A stretch of DNA of 9,783 nucleotides, taken from positions 1-9,783 of the forward strand of contig DASUGD010000378.1 in assembly GCA_036274195.1 (NCBI GenBank). The letters run 5' to 3'. Below the pieces are notes generated by a model that was not told the DNA's origin, did no database searches, and saw only the letters and a program-made list of their open reading frames with translations. A program made the position numbers and the translations under genes. This document shows, one piece after another, positions 1 through 7,336 of the stretch. How positions within the stretch are numbered: the stretch's first letter is position 1; each line of letters opens with the position of its first letter. Origin of the DNA: JAJKIV01 sp036274195. GTDB lineage: Bacteria > Gemmatimonadota > Gemmatimonadetes > Gemmatimonadales > Gemmatimonadaceae.

Positions 1-1
1 G

Positions 2-1621
2 GGACGCATCGACTACGTCCTGCTCGATGGCTACCTCGTTCATCAGCTTGCGCTGCTCGATCGACAGGAGACGATGCGACAGGAATCGAGCGCGCTACTC
101 CCATTTGCGGACAAGCTGCTCGCACTGCAGGACACTCGGAGAAACCTCATCCCGGTCGATCCGCAGGCGGCCGCTCGTACGCTCACCGCGGTGACCAGAC
201 AGATCGACAGCTTGCGTGCCCTGTTCGAGCCGCCTGGCCGAGGCGTCTCGGCATCCGGGAATCGCGGATCAGCCGACTCGGCTCGTTCGCGTGCCGCTCC
301 GCCACAGACGACGCGAACCGTTGCGAATCGTGCGGCCGACAACCTGGACCAGATTCGGGGCGTCGTCACCGGATGGTATCGCTACTACGACGGCTACGAC
401 CCGATATTCTCGTGGTGGCTCAAGGACCCGTTCGCGAAGCTCGACGCGTCGATGACGAGCTACGCGCGAGTACTGCGGGAGCGCGTCGTTGGAATCCCCG
501 CACCACAAGTCGCATCGGCACCCGGCAGAGGCGCCGCTCCCGGCGGCCGCCCTGACCTGAGCAGCAGCGAAGGTGGCCCGATCATCGGTGATCCGATCGG
601 CGCGAAGGGACTCGAGGCGGACCTCGTCCACGAGATGATCCCCTACACGCCGGAAGAGCTCATCGCCATTGCCCAGCGCGAGTACGCCTTCAGTCTGAGC
701 GAAGCGAAGAAGGCGGCGCGCGAGATGGGTTTCGGCGATGACTGGAAGGCGGCCATGGAGAAGGTGAAGGACACCTACGTCGAACCCGGTAAACAGCCCG
801 AGCTCATTCGCGACCTCGCTCGTCAGGCGGAGGCGTTCTTCGACAAGCACGACTGGGTGACGATCCCGCCGCTCGCACGCGAGGACTGGCGGATGGAGAT
901 GCTCTCACCCGAGCGCCAACGGGTGTCGCCGTTCTTCCTCGGCGGCGAGTTGATCCTCGTCTCCTACCCGACGGACGGCATGGCCGACGAAGACAAGTTG
1001 ATGAGCCTTCGCGGCAACAACCCGCATTTCTCCCACGCGACCGTGTTCCACGAGCTGAACCCCGGGCACCATCTCCAGGGATTCATGACGGCGCGCTACA
1101 ACTCCCATCGACGGCTCTTCTCCACGCCGTTCTGGAGCGAGGGGCAATCGCTGTACTGGGAGATGTTCCTCTGGGACCATGGCTTCCACGTCTCGCCGGA
1201 GGACCGTCTCGGCGCGCTGTTCTGGCGCATGCATCGAAGCGCGCGGATTATCTTCTCGTTGAGCTTCCATCTCGGGAAGATGACGCCCGAGCAGGCGATC
1301 CAGTTCCTCGTCGACACGGTCGACTTCGAGCGCGCGAACGCCGAAGCGGAGGTGCGTCGGTCGTTCAACGGCAGCTACCCGCCGCTCTATCAGATTGGAT
1401 ACATGATCGGTGGGTTACAGATCCGCGCACTCCATCACGAGCTCGTCGACTCGAAGAAGATGACCGACCGTGCGTTCCACGATGCGATCCTGCAGGGCGG
1501 GCCGATGCCGATCACGATGGTGCGCGCCCGCCTAACGAACGGCCGGCTGACGCGTCAGGGCGCGCCGCCGTGGAAGTGGGCGAACGACGTCCCGCCGGGT
1601 GTTCCGGCGCCCTCCAGATAA
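2..1621 (+). CDS. DUF885-family zinc-peptidase-like protein, 5' end outside window
   Basis: The reading frame is open from the first full codon at position 2, so the true start and any signal peptide lie upstream. The ATG at 74 is probably internal, because the 24 codons before it already read like the family (a DYVLL...LLDRQE stretch). About 539 residues are visible; DUF885 proteins are usually near 600. The key motif is HELNPGHHLQ at residues 350-359 of the visible frame, followed by SEGQSLYWE with Glu380. This HExxxGH plus downstream Glu arrangement is what the family uses as its presumed zinc site, so a secreted or periplasmic metallopeptidase is likely; the substrate is unknown. A Gly/Ala/Pro/Arg-rich, low-complexity stretch (roughly residues 80-125) looks like a lineage-specific insertion or linker. 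The stop is only 9 nt before hmuT, so the gene probably shares a transcript with the haem importer. Family assignment is strong; function is inference. Confidence 0.88.
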   Translation, partial: GRIDYVLLDGYLVHQLALLDRQETMRQESSALLPFADKLLALQDTRRNLIPVDPQAAARTLTAVTRQIDSLRALFEPPGRGVSASGNRGSADSARSRAAPPQTTRTVANRAADNLDQIRGVVTGWYRYYDGYDPIFSWWLKDPFAKLDASMTSYARVLRERVVGIPAPQVASAPGRGAAPGGRPDLSSSEGGPIIGDPIGAKGLEADLVHEMIPYTPEELIAIAQREYAFSLSEAKKAAREMGFGDDWKAAMEKVKDTYVEPGKQPELIRDLARQAEAFFDKHDWVTIPPLAREDWRMEMLSPERQRVSPFFLGGELILVSYPTDGMADEDKLMSLRGNNPHFSHATVFHELNPGHHLQGFMTARYNSHRRLFSTPFWSEGQSLYWEMFLWDHGFHVSPEDRLGALFWRMHRSARIIFSLSFHLGKMTPEQAIQFLVDTVDFERANAEAEVRRSFNGSYPPLYQIGYMIGGLQIRALHHELVDSKKMTDRAFHDAILQGGPMPITMVRARLTNGRLTRQGAPPWKWANDVPPGVPAPSR

Positions 1622-1630
1622 CGGTTCCCA

Positions 1631-2545
1631 ATGCTCTCGATTCTGTCTCGCTGCCGCGCGAGTCTCGCGGCGATGGCGTTGCTCGCCCCCGTCGCGACCG
1701 GTTGCGCACCAAAGGCCGACTCGGGCAAGCCGCGCGTCGTCAGCGTCTCCAAGCAGATCAACGAGTTCATCTACGCGATTGGCGCGCAGGACGTGCTCGT
1801 CGGGCGCGACCTCACCTCGATTTATCCACCCGAGATCAAGCAGGTGCCGTCCGTCGGTTACCACCGGGCACTGAGCGCCGAGGGGATCATCTCGACCAAG
1901 CCCACGCTCCTCATCACCGATGGCAACGTCGGGCCGGAACCGGTGCTGGATCAGGTGCGCAAAGTCGGCATCCCGGTTGTCACGCTCGCGCCTGGAGGTA
2001 CGGTCGACAGCGCACAGGCGCTGCTCACGAAGCTGGGCCAGCAGTTCCACCGCGAGCGCGCCGCCGACAGTGTGCTTGCGGCGTGGCGGGCCGGGATGGA
2101 TTCGCTCTGGCGTGACACCGTGCAGTGGTCGACGCCGAAGCGGCCGCGCGTGATGATCATCCACTTCGGGCAGATGATCAACAACTATCTCGCCCTCAAG
2201 CGCGGCGGGTCCGCGGACGCCATGTTGCACTGGGCCGGCGCCGAGAACGCGATCGACTCTGTGGGCGGCATGGCGCGGCTGTCGCCGGAGCTCATCGCGC
2301 GCGCAGCGCCGGACGTCATCATCGCCACCGACGTCGGGTTCGACCGTTACGGGAGCGCTGAGAAGTTCAAGACGCTCCCTGGCGTCGCCCTCACGCCCGC
2401 GGGGCAGTCGAACCGCATCTATCGAATCGACGAGCAGGAGCTCATGTACTTCGGGCCTCGCACGCCGGCTGCCGTGCGTAAGCTCGCGGGATGGTTCCAC
2501 CCCAGCGACATGGCCGCGTCGTCACAGCCCGTCGCACCACACTGA
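1631..2545 (+). CDS. hmuT: Haem ABC transporter substrate-binding lipoprotein HmuT
   Basis: 304 residues. The N-terminus is a lipoprotein signal: a short Arg-containing n-region, a hydrophobic stretch and a lipobox VATGC with Cys25 as the lipidated residue. The rest is one Fe/B12-type periplasmic-binding domain (about 34-290). Features typical of HmuT/ShuT-like haem binders are the VVSVS start, the GYHRALSAEG block (76-85), whose Tyr77 sits where the haem-ligating Tyr occurs in that family, the RGGSADAMLHWAGAENA block (191-207) and the closing FGPRTPAA (274-281). It should capture haem outside the inner membrane and deliver it to HmuU. There is no clear Shine-Dalgarno before ATG 1631, which lies 9 nt after the DUF885 stop, so translation may depend on the upstream gene. 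A cobalamin or siderophore ligand cannot be fully excluded, but GYxRxLSAEG favours haem. Confidence 0.9.
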   Translation: MLSILSRCRASLAAMALLAPVATGCAPKADSGKPRVVSVSKQINEFIYAIGAQDVLVGRDLTSIYPPEIKQVPSVGYHRALSAEGIISTKPTLLITDGNVGPEPVLDQVRKVGIPVVTLAPGGTVDSAQALLTKLGQQFHRERAADSVLAAWRAGMDSLWRDTVQWSTPKRPRVMIIHFGQMINNYLALKRGGSADAMLHWAGAENAIDSVGGMARLSPELIARAAPDVIIATDVGFDRYGSAEKFKTLPGVALTPAGQSNRIYRIDEQELMYFGPRTPAAVRKLAGWFHPSDMAASSQPVAPH

Positions 2546-3618
2546 CGGCCGCACACGTGCCGTCCCGTGCCGAGCGACCCCACGCGGGCGTGTTCCTCAC
2601 GCTCGTGGTGCTGCTCACCGCGTCGGTCGTCGCGTCTGCCGCCGTCGGCGCGTTCATGTTCACGCCCGCGCGGATCGCGACGCTCACTGCGCAACTCCTG
2701 GGTTGGGTGCCGGCAGCGCCAACCGACGCGCTCGACCGCAACGTGTTCATCCAGCTGCGTCTGCCGCGTGTCCTGCTCGCGGGGCTCACCGGGGCGGTGC
2801 TTGGCGTCGCCGGGACGCTCATGCAGGGGCTCTTCCGCAACCCGATCGTCGAGCCGGGGCTCGCCGGTACGTCCGCCGGCGCCGCGTTCGGCGCGGCCCT
2901 CGTCTTCGTGTTCGGCGCCGGGACGTTCACGCGCCCGTTAGGCACCCTGGCCGTCCCGGCGCTCGCGTTCGCCGGCGCGTTCGCCGCCACCATGACCGTC
3001 TACCGGCTGTCGACGGCGTTCGGGAAGGTGCACGTGTTCACCCTGCTGCTCGCCGGCATCGCGGTGAACGCGGTGTGCGGTGCGGGCACCGGGTTCCTTT
3101 CCTACGTCGCACGCGACCCCCAGGCCCGCAACATCACCTTCTGGAACCTCGGCACGTTCACCACGGCCGACTGGCGCGGCGTGACGCTCGTTGCCGTCTG
3201 CTTCGCCGTCTGCTTTGGCTGGTCGCTCCGCGCGGGTAAGGCGCTCAACGCGCTGATGCTCGGCGAGGATGAGGCGGCGTACCTCGGCATCGACCCGCGC
3301 CGACTCGTTATGCAGCTCCTCGTGGTCAACACCCTCATGGTGGCGGTGGCAACCGCGATGGTCGGCGTGATCGCGTTCGTCGGGCTCGTGATCCCGCACG
3401 TGCTGCGGCTGCTCAAGTCGTCCGACTACACGTTCCTTCTCCCCGCATCGGCGCTGCTCGGGGCCGTCGCCATGGAGATCATCGACGTCGTCGCGCGCCT
3501 GATCATCCCGCCGGCCGAGCTGCCGATCGGGATCATCACCGCCGTGATCGGCGCACCGGTGTTCCTCGCGATCCTCCTTCGCCAGACGCGCCAGGGTGGC
3601 GCGTGGCTTCAGGGCTGA
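2491..3618 (+). CDS. hmuU: Haem ABC transporter permease HmuU (FecCD family)
   Basis: Polytopic inner-membrane permease, 375 residues from the ATG at 2491. Its first hydrophobic segment is at about 34-56, and several more follow to the C-terminus. FecCD hallmarks are visible: RLPRVLLAGLTGAVLGVAG (90-108), MQGLFRNPIVEPGLAGTSAG (111-130), a WNLGTF segment (218-223) like haem permeases, the GEDEAAYLGID cytoplasmic loop (258-268) expected to contact the ATPase, FVGLVIPHVLRLL (296-308) and the terminal LPIGIITAVIGAP (344-356). The ATG at 2491 overlaps hmuT by 55 bp. A GTG at 2557, 11 nt after the hmuT stop, would give a 353-residue protein with a shorter cytoplasmic head and is an equally reasonable start; neither has a convincing Shine-Dalgarno. 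The frame runs on to overlap hmuV by 16 bp. The family is clear; haem specificity is taken from hmuT and hmuV. Confidence 0.92.
   Translation: MVPPQRHGRVVTARRTTLTAAHVPSRAERPHAGVFLTLVVLLTASVVASAAVGAFMFTPARIATLTAQLLGWVPAAPTDALDRNVFIQLRLPRVLLAGLTGAVLGVAGTLMQGLFRNPIVEPGLAGTSAGAAFGAALVFVFGAGTFTRPLGTLAVPALAFAGAFAATMTVYRLSTAFGKVHVFTLLLAGIAVNAVCGAGTGFLSYVARDPQARNITFWNLGTFTTADWRGVTLVAVCFAVCFGWSLRAGKALNALMLGEDEAAYLGIDPRRLVMQLLVVNTLMVAVATAMVGVIAFVGLVIPHVLRLLKSSDYTFLLPASALLGAVAMEIIDVVARLIIPPAELPIGIITAVIGAPVFLAILLRQTRQGGAWLQG
3593..3596 (+). promoter_or_regulatory. Shine-Dalgarno-like site of hmuV
   Basis: AGGG (within AGGGTGG) ends 6 nt before the GTG at 3603, inside the end of hmuU. It is the main reason to prefer GTG 3603 over the ATG at 3630, whose upstream bases are not purine-rich. 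Confidence 0.45.
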
Positions 3619-4430
3619 GCGACACGACCATGGTCGAGGTGGAGCGAGTCAGCTATGCGGTGCGCAGCGCGCAGATTCTCCACGACGTGAGCGTGCGCTT
3701 TCGCCCCAGGAAATTGAACGTGCTCCTCGGCCCGAACGGCGCGGGGAAATCGACGCTGCTCAAGATCGCGACCGGCCTGCTCACGCCAACGGCAGGCTCG
3801 GTGCGCTACGTGTTCCCGGAGGGCCCACGCCCGCTCGACACGTTCCCCGTCGACGCATTGGCGCGCACGCGCGCGGTGTTGTCGCAGCACGTCGATGTGG
3901 CGTTCCCGCTCGCGGTGGAGGACGTCGTTCTCATGGGCCGCTACCCACACTTCGGTCGCACGCCGACGGCGCGAGACCGGGAGATCGTCTCCGCGGCGCT
4001 CGATATGGTTGGAATGACGGCGTTCCGCGGCCGAGCGTATCCGACACTCTCCGGCGGTGAGCAGCAGAAGGTCCAGCTCGCGCGCGTGCTCGCGCAGATC
4101 TGGAACGAGGGCGAGGTGGCACGAGGACAGAAATGCCTCTTTCTCGACGAGCCGACGTCGAACCTCGACGTACACTACCAGCTGCACCTCCTCGAGATCG
4201 CGCGGGGGCTGCGCGATGTCGACTGCACGGTCATCGCCGTGCTCCACGACTTGAATGTGGCGCTCCAGCACGGCGACGCGTTCTTCCTGCTCGACGGCGG
4301 CCGCGTCGTGCTGGAGACGGACGATGCTTCCGCGATCCCGCGCGAGCTGCTCGAGCGCGTGTTCCGCGTCCGTGCGGACCGCGCGGTAGATGGGGAAACC
4401 GGGGAATCATTTTGGCGGTTTCGGCTCTGA
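3603..4430 (+). CDS. hmuV: Haem ABC transporter ATP-binding protein HmuV
   Basis: 275-residue ABC ATPase that should power haem uptake through HmuU. All motifs are intact: Walker A GPNGAGKST (43-51), Q-loop Gln95 in AVLSQHVDVAFP, signature LSGGEQQKVQLARVLAQ (149-165), Walker B CLFLDEPTSNLD (178-189) with catalytic Glu183, and the H-loop His215 in VLHDLN. The EDVVLMGRYPH block (106-116) and the LARVLAQIW stretch, followed by a short charged insert before Walker B, are typical of HmuV. The start is taken as GTG 3603, supported by an AGGG 6 nt upstream and a 16-bp overlap with hmuU. ATG 3630 is the alternative and would remove nine non-conserved residues. This is the last gene of the + strand unit and faces the serine hydrolase gene tail to tail, 37 bp away. 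Confidence 0.94.
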   Translation: MASGLSDTTMVEVERVSYAVRSAQILHDVSVRFRPRKLNVLLGPNGAGKSTLLKIATGLLTPTAGSVRYVFPEGPRPLDTFPVDALARTRAVLSQHVDVAFPLAVEDVVLMGRYPHFGRTPTARDREIVSAALDMVGMTAFRGRAYPTLSGGEQQKVQLARVLAQIWNEGEVARGQKCLFLDEPTSNLDVHYQLHLLEIARGLRDVDCTVIAVLHDLNVALQHGDAFFLLDGGRVVLETDDASAIPRELLERVFRVRADRAVDGETGESFWRFRL

Positions 4431-4432
4431 GC

Positions 4433-4457
4433 CCAGGACATCTTGCCATGATCCTGG
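4433..4457. terminator. Candidate bidirectional hairpin in the convergent gap
   Basis: CCAGGACAT (4433-4441) pairs with ATG-A-TCCTGG (4448-4457) around a 6-nt CTTGCC loop, giving nine base pairs with one bulged A at 4451. It fills most of the 37-bp gap between the convergent stops of hmuV and the serine hydrolase. No T-run follows on either strand, so it is not a classical intrinsic terminator. It could still block read-through or protect 3' ends in both directions. Confidence 0.4.
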
Positions 4458-4467
4458 TCGTCGGCTC

Positions 4468-5997
4468 CTACAGCGATCCCGACCTGCCCGCTCGAGCGGC
4501 CGCCCAAAAGACGCGTCGAAGCGCCACCAGCTCGAATATCCCCTTCAGACAGAGCACGAGCGCCACGGCGTTCAGCCAGTAACCCAGATCGGGCTGGAAC
4601 AGGATCAGCGCTCTCCAGGCCGGCACGCCTAACAACAGATACGCGACCGCCACGGGCAGCGCAAAGTTCGTGATCGCGGCCACCCCACTGCGCCGCACGA
4701 GATCCGACCTGGAGGTGATGCCGCGTTCCTCCAACCGACGCTGCCGTTTCCGCATCCGCGCCAGCGACACAACGAGGGCACCGGTCAGCGCGAGGATCAC
4801 GACATTGAAGAGCAGCGTCAGCCGCTCGTGCCCTGGCCTCGTGTCCGGCAAGGGCTGGCTCGTGGCCAGACTCAACACGGTGCGCGCCATGGCGCGCGTG
4901 GTTTGACCGTCCAGGGGCGATGTTCCGTGCGGCGACGCGAACGCGTCCAACGCGTTGATGACGTTGGCGAGAAGGATCACGCCGACCCCCGCGTTAGGGT
5001 CGAAGAATAGCGAGGACTGGAAGTTGGCCGTCCCGCCGTCGTGATTGATGAGCCTCCGTCCGTTGGCGCGCAGCGTTTCCCAGCCTATCCCGTACCTCCC
5101 CGGCGCCGGCTCGGAATGCGTGAACGCGATTCCTTCCGGCGACAGCACGGTCCTATCCCGGTAGCATCCCTCGTTCATCTGTGCGATGAGGTAATGCGTC
5201 ATGTCCTCGGCGCTCGAGATGAGGTATCCGGCAGGCAGTTCTGCGCGCTTGTACGCGAGCGTGGCAGGGACGGGGATCCCGAACCACCAGCGGTACCCCG
5301 AGGCCATCCCGTGCCGCATGGCCTCGTCCTGGGACGCGAAGCTGTTTCCCATCTCCAACGGCGCGAAGATCCGTTCCCGGATGTAGTCCTCGTACGACCG
5401 GCCTGACACGACTTGCACGATCAGACCCAGGGTCTCGTAGTTGGCGTTCGCGTACGCGAACGACTCTCCCACCGGGCCGTTCAATCGTGCGGTCGCGAGG
5501 AGACGCACGGTCCGCTCGAGCGCCCGATCGTCCTGGTCGGTCCACAGCTGGGTGACGTAGCTCTGGGGAATGCCGCTCGTCATCGTGAGCAGATGGCGCA
5601 CCGTGATCTTTGCCGAGGCGTTAGGGTCCGCCACGCGAAACCAGGGGATGTAGCGCTGAACCGGCGCGTCGAGATCGACCTTGCCGGCCTCGACGAGCTG
5701 CATCACGGCGAGGGCCGTGAAAGACTTGGTGATGGAGCCGATCAGGAACGGCGTCTGCGGCGTCACGGGACGCCCGGACTCATCTGCTCGGCCGTAACCC
5801 TTGAGGTAGATGACCTGATTGCCCCTCACGATGCCGAGCGCCAGCCCCGGAATGCGCGCCGAGCGCATCTTGGCCGTGATGTATTGGTCGATGGCCTGCT
5901 GCATCGCGGCATCGTCGCGCGCCGGGCCACTCCCGGAAGCGGCAGCTAGCACGCCTAACGCGACGGACGGGCCCAGAAGACTCACCAGCGTTTTCAT
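4468..5997 (-). CDS. Serine hydrolase (beta-lactamase/class C fold) with C-terminal membrane domain
   Basis: 509 residues from ATG 5997. It begins with a short hydrophobic export signal (about 3-22). The PF00144-type catalytic domain spans about 30-385: nucleophile motif S88-I-T-K91, second motif Y182-A-N184, and H319-D-G321 in the place of the KTG/HxG motif. These suit an esterase, D-aminopeptidase or penicillin-binding-like hydrolase better than a dedicated drug-resistance beta-lactamase, but the substrate cannot be read from the sequence. After the catalytic domain come about three membrane segments (near 394-413, 437-457 and 462-490) separated by a highly basic loop (414-436, rich in Arg). 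The enzyme should therefore be tethered with its active site outside the cytoplasm. The start overlaps the stop of the HXXEE gene as ATGA, which implies translational coupling. The frame stays open far upstream, but that part is Arg/Ser-rich shadow. Confidence 0.9.
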   Translation of the reverse strand: MKTLVSLLGPSVALGVLAAASGSGPARDDAAMQQAIDQYITAKMRSARIPGLALGIVRGNQVIYLKGYGRADESGRPVTPQTPFLIGSITKSFTALAVMQLVEAGKVDLDAPVQRYIPWFRVADPNASAKITVRHLLTMTSGIPQSYVTQLWTDQDDRALERTVRLLATARLNGPVGESFAYANANYETLGLIVQVVSGRSYEDYIRERIFAPLEMGNSFASQDEAMRHGMASGYRWWFGIPVPATLAYKRAELPAGYLISSAEDMTHYLIAQMNEGCYRDRTVLSPEGIAFTHSEPAPGRYGIGWETLRANGRRLINHDGGTANFQSSLFFDPNAGVGVILLANVINALDAFASPHGTSPLDGQTTRAMARTVLSLATSQPLPDTRPGHERLTLLFNVVILALTGALVVSLARMRKRQRRLEERGITSRSDLVRRSGVAAITNFALPVAVAYLLLGVPAWRALILFQPDLGYWLNAVALVLCLKGIFELVALRRVFWAAARAGRSGSL

Positions 5998-6614
5998 GTC
6001 GCCCGTCGCGATTTGTCCTTTGCCGTCGCCGCCCGGTCGTCGGTGACCATGCGCCAGATCCCATAGGCGGCGGGTGCCAGGGGCAGCAGCGCCGACCACA
6101 TGCCCGGGAAATAGTGGTACCGTCCCCCCTCCAGGAACGGAAACACCAGTAGGTGGGCTGGCTCGCCGAGGATCATGGCCACGAAGAAGAACCAGGCGAT
6201 GAAGTTGCCCAGCGGGTGACGCTTGTTGATACCGATCGCGCCCGCGACCCAGATCGCGGGGCCGATGAGCACGATGACCTCGACGAACTGCGCCTCGGTC
6301 CACCTGACGTGCGCGACCGCGGCGATGCGTCCCGCGAAGCCGAAGGCGTACTCTTCGAGTACATGGAGCAGGAAGAAAACGAGTGTGACGAGGTACACCG
6401 GGAGAATCGCGCTGGGCTCGGGCGGTCGCACCAGCGTGGTGCGGAGCCAGATCACGAAACCTGCGAGCATCGAGCCAACGACGATCCCGACCACCATGAG
6501 CCCGGCCTGCAGATACAGGATCGTGCCGTACGTGACGATGAAAACGGCGACGAGGGCCACGGAGAGACGGATCTCGCGGCGCGACGGCGCGTCCGCGGCA
6601 TCGATCGGGGTCAT
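5994..6614 (-). CDS. HXXEE-type integral membrane protein
   Basis: 206 residues with about six membrane helices (near 17-36, 38-57, 70-90, 110-130, 136-160 and 170-188). The HXXEE signature is H84-V-L-E87-E88, at the end of helix 3. Further polar residues in or next to helices are E107, E112, H133, E151-P-A-H154 and H167, ahead of a FPGMWSALLPL block (169-179). HXXEE is a named family of unknown function; a buried metal or catalytic site made from these His and Glu residues is my inference. A strong Shine-Dalgarno precedes the ATG, and the start overlaps the upstream gene as ATGA; the stop overlaps the hydrolase start in the same way. The upstream neighbour is a diverged paralogue. The cytoplasmic C-terminus is basic. 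Confidence 0.82.
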   Translation of the reverse strand: MTPIDAADAPSRREIRLSVALVAVFIVTYGTILYLQAGLMVVGIVVGSMLAGFVIWLRTTLVRPPEPSAILPVYLVTLVFFLLHVLEEYAFGFAGRIAAVAHVRWTEAQFVEVIVLIGPAIWVAGAIGINKRHPLGNFIAWFFFVAMILGEPAHLLVFPFLEGGRYHYFPGMWSALLPLAPAAYGIWRMVTDDRAATAKDKSRRAT

Positions 6615-7261
6615 GTTCGCTCACCTCCACGCAGCTCGCTGAATGGTGCTGGAAGCCCTGCCGACCGACCCGGCACAGGCCGCGTGGATGGCCGAGTGTC
6701 GGCTCGAAGCATCGCGCGAATGCCGAACAGCGAGGCAACGAGCGGCAGCGGGGCGGTGAACGTTCCCGGCAGTGGGAACACTCCGCCCGTGCCGAACAGC
6801 GGGTACACGTACACGGCCAGCGCGGCGACCGCCCCCCACGCGAAGGTGAACCACGCGGCGAACCACCCGATCGGTGAGCCCTGAAGGTACGCGAGCGCGC
6901 CGAGGACGAGCAGCGCCGAGCCGGCAAGCGGGAACGCGCCCACGAACGCGTGGTCCGACAGCCCGACGCCGTGCGGGAAGGATCCCGGGAAGAGCCTAAC
7001 GAGCTTCGACGGGAAGCCGCGCGACCACTGTTCCGCGTACAGCACGAGCAGCGAGACCACCGTCGCTACGTAGAGATTGAACGCGACCGGACCACTCCCC
7101 GACCGCCGATGCCTGGTCGCCACCCATCCGCTCAGGGCAAGCACGCTGGCCGTCGTTGTCGCCGCGGCCAGCGGCGCACCGCCGAACGTGTAGGCGCCCA
7201 CGTCGAGCGGTACCAGGATAGCCGTGGCGAGCGACACTGCAAACAGCTGTGACAGATACAT
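6611..7261 (-). CDS. Six-helix membrane protein, degenerate paralogue of the HXXEE protein
   Basis: 216 residues with about six hydrophobic segments (near 4-25, 31-48, 62-78, 105-127, 130-152 and 165-185) and a polar Pro/Arg-rich tail. It aligns with the next gene without gaps over residues 101-140 (against 105-144 there): by eye 15 of 40 positions are identical, including PxGxF followed by xAWFxF. A second ungapped block around YVYPLFGTGG...LPGTFTAPLPL (151-174) matches VFPFLEGG...FPGMWSALLPL. E77-Q78 stands where the neighbour has E87-E88, and Leu74 replaces the signature His. The counterparts of E151, H154 and H167 are also non-polar or absent. Fold and location are well supported; function is unknown, perhaps a structural partner. 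An AGAGGA lies 3 nt before ATG 7261. This is the first gene of the three-gene coupled set. Confidence 0.78.
   Translation of the reverse strand: MYLSQLFAVSLATAILVPLDVGAYTFGGAPLAAATTTASVLALSGWVATRHRRSGSGPVAFNLYVATVVSLLVLYAEQWSRGFPSKLVRLFPGSFPHGVGLSDHAFVGAFPLAGSALLVLGALAYLQGSPIGWFAAWFTFAWGAVAALAVYVYPLFGTGGVFPLPGTFTAPLPLVASLFGIRAMLRADTRPSTRPVPGRSAGLPAPFSELRGGERT
6621..6628 (-). promoter_or_regulatory. Strong Shine-Dalgarno of the HXXEE gene
   Basis: On the - strand GGAGGTGA ends 6 nt before the ATG at 6614. It lies inside the last codons of the upstream gene. It is the best ribosome binding site in the window and fixes this start. Confidence 0.85.
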
Positions 7262-7264
7262 ACG

Positions 7265-7270
7265 TCCTCT
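7265..7270 (-). promoter_or_regulatory. Shine-Dalgarno-like site of the first membrane protein gene
   Basis: AGAGGA on the - strand, 3 nt before ATG 7261. The spacing is short, so this is a moderate call. Confidence 0.45.
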
Positions 7271-7277
7271 TCACGTT

Positions 7278-7289
7278 CGGTGCGCACCG
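7278..7289. repeat. 12-bp perfect palindrome CGGTGCGCACCG
   Basis: Uninterrupted palindrome next to the Shine-Dalgarno of the first membrane protein gene. A protein bound here would sit near the start of the transcript or over the leader, so an operator role is possible. In GC-rich DNA a chance 12-bp palindrome is not rare. Confidence 0.4.
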
Positions 7290-7336
7290 CTCACAATGCC
7301 GTGTCTTGCGGACTCGCTCAATCACACAATGGTGCG

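Noticed and set aside
74..76. ATG at 74 as the start of the DUF885 gene.
   Set aside because: The same frame is open back to the window edge and the upstream codons match family character, so the gene is simply cut by the window.
1532..2500. A 322-codon open frame on the - strand opposite hmuT.
   Set aside because: It is Arg/His/Asp-rich antisense shadow of GC-rich coding DNA, while the + strand frame has clear HmuT features.
5998..6927. The hydrolase frame stays open upstream to an ATG at 6927, suggesting an 819-residue fusion protein.
   Set aside because: The added 310 residues are Arg/Ser/Gly-rich with no domain character and lie over two well-supported membrane protein genes in other frames. 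Residues from ATG 5997 begin a proper export signal, and the ATGA overlap fits that start.
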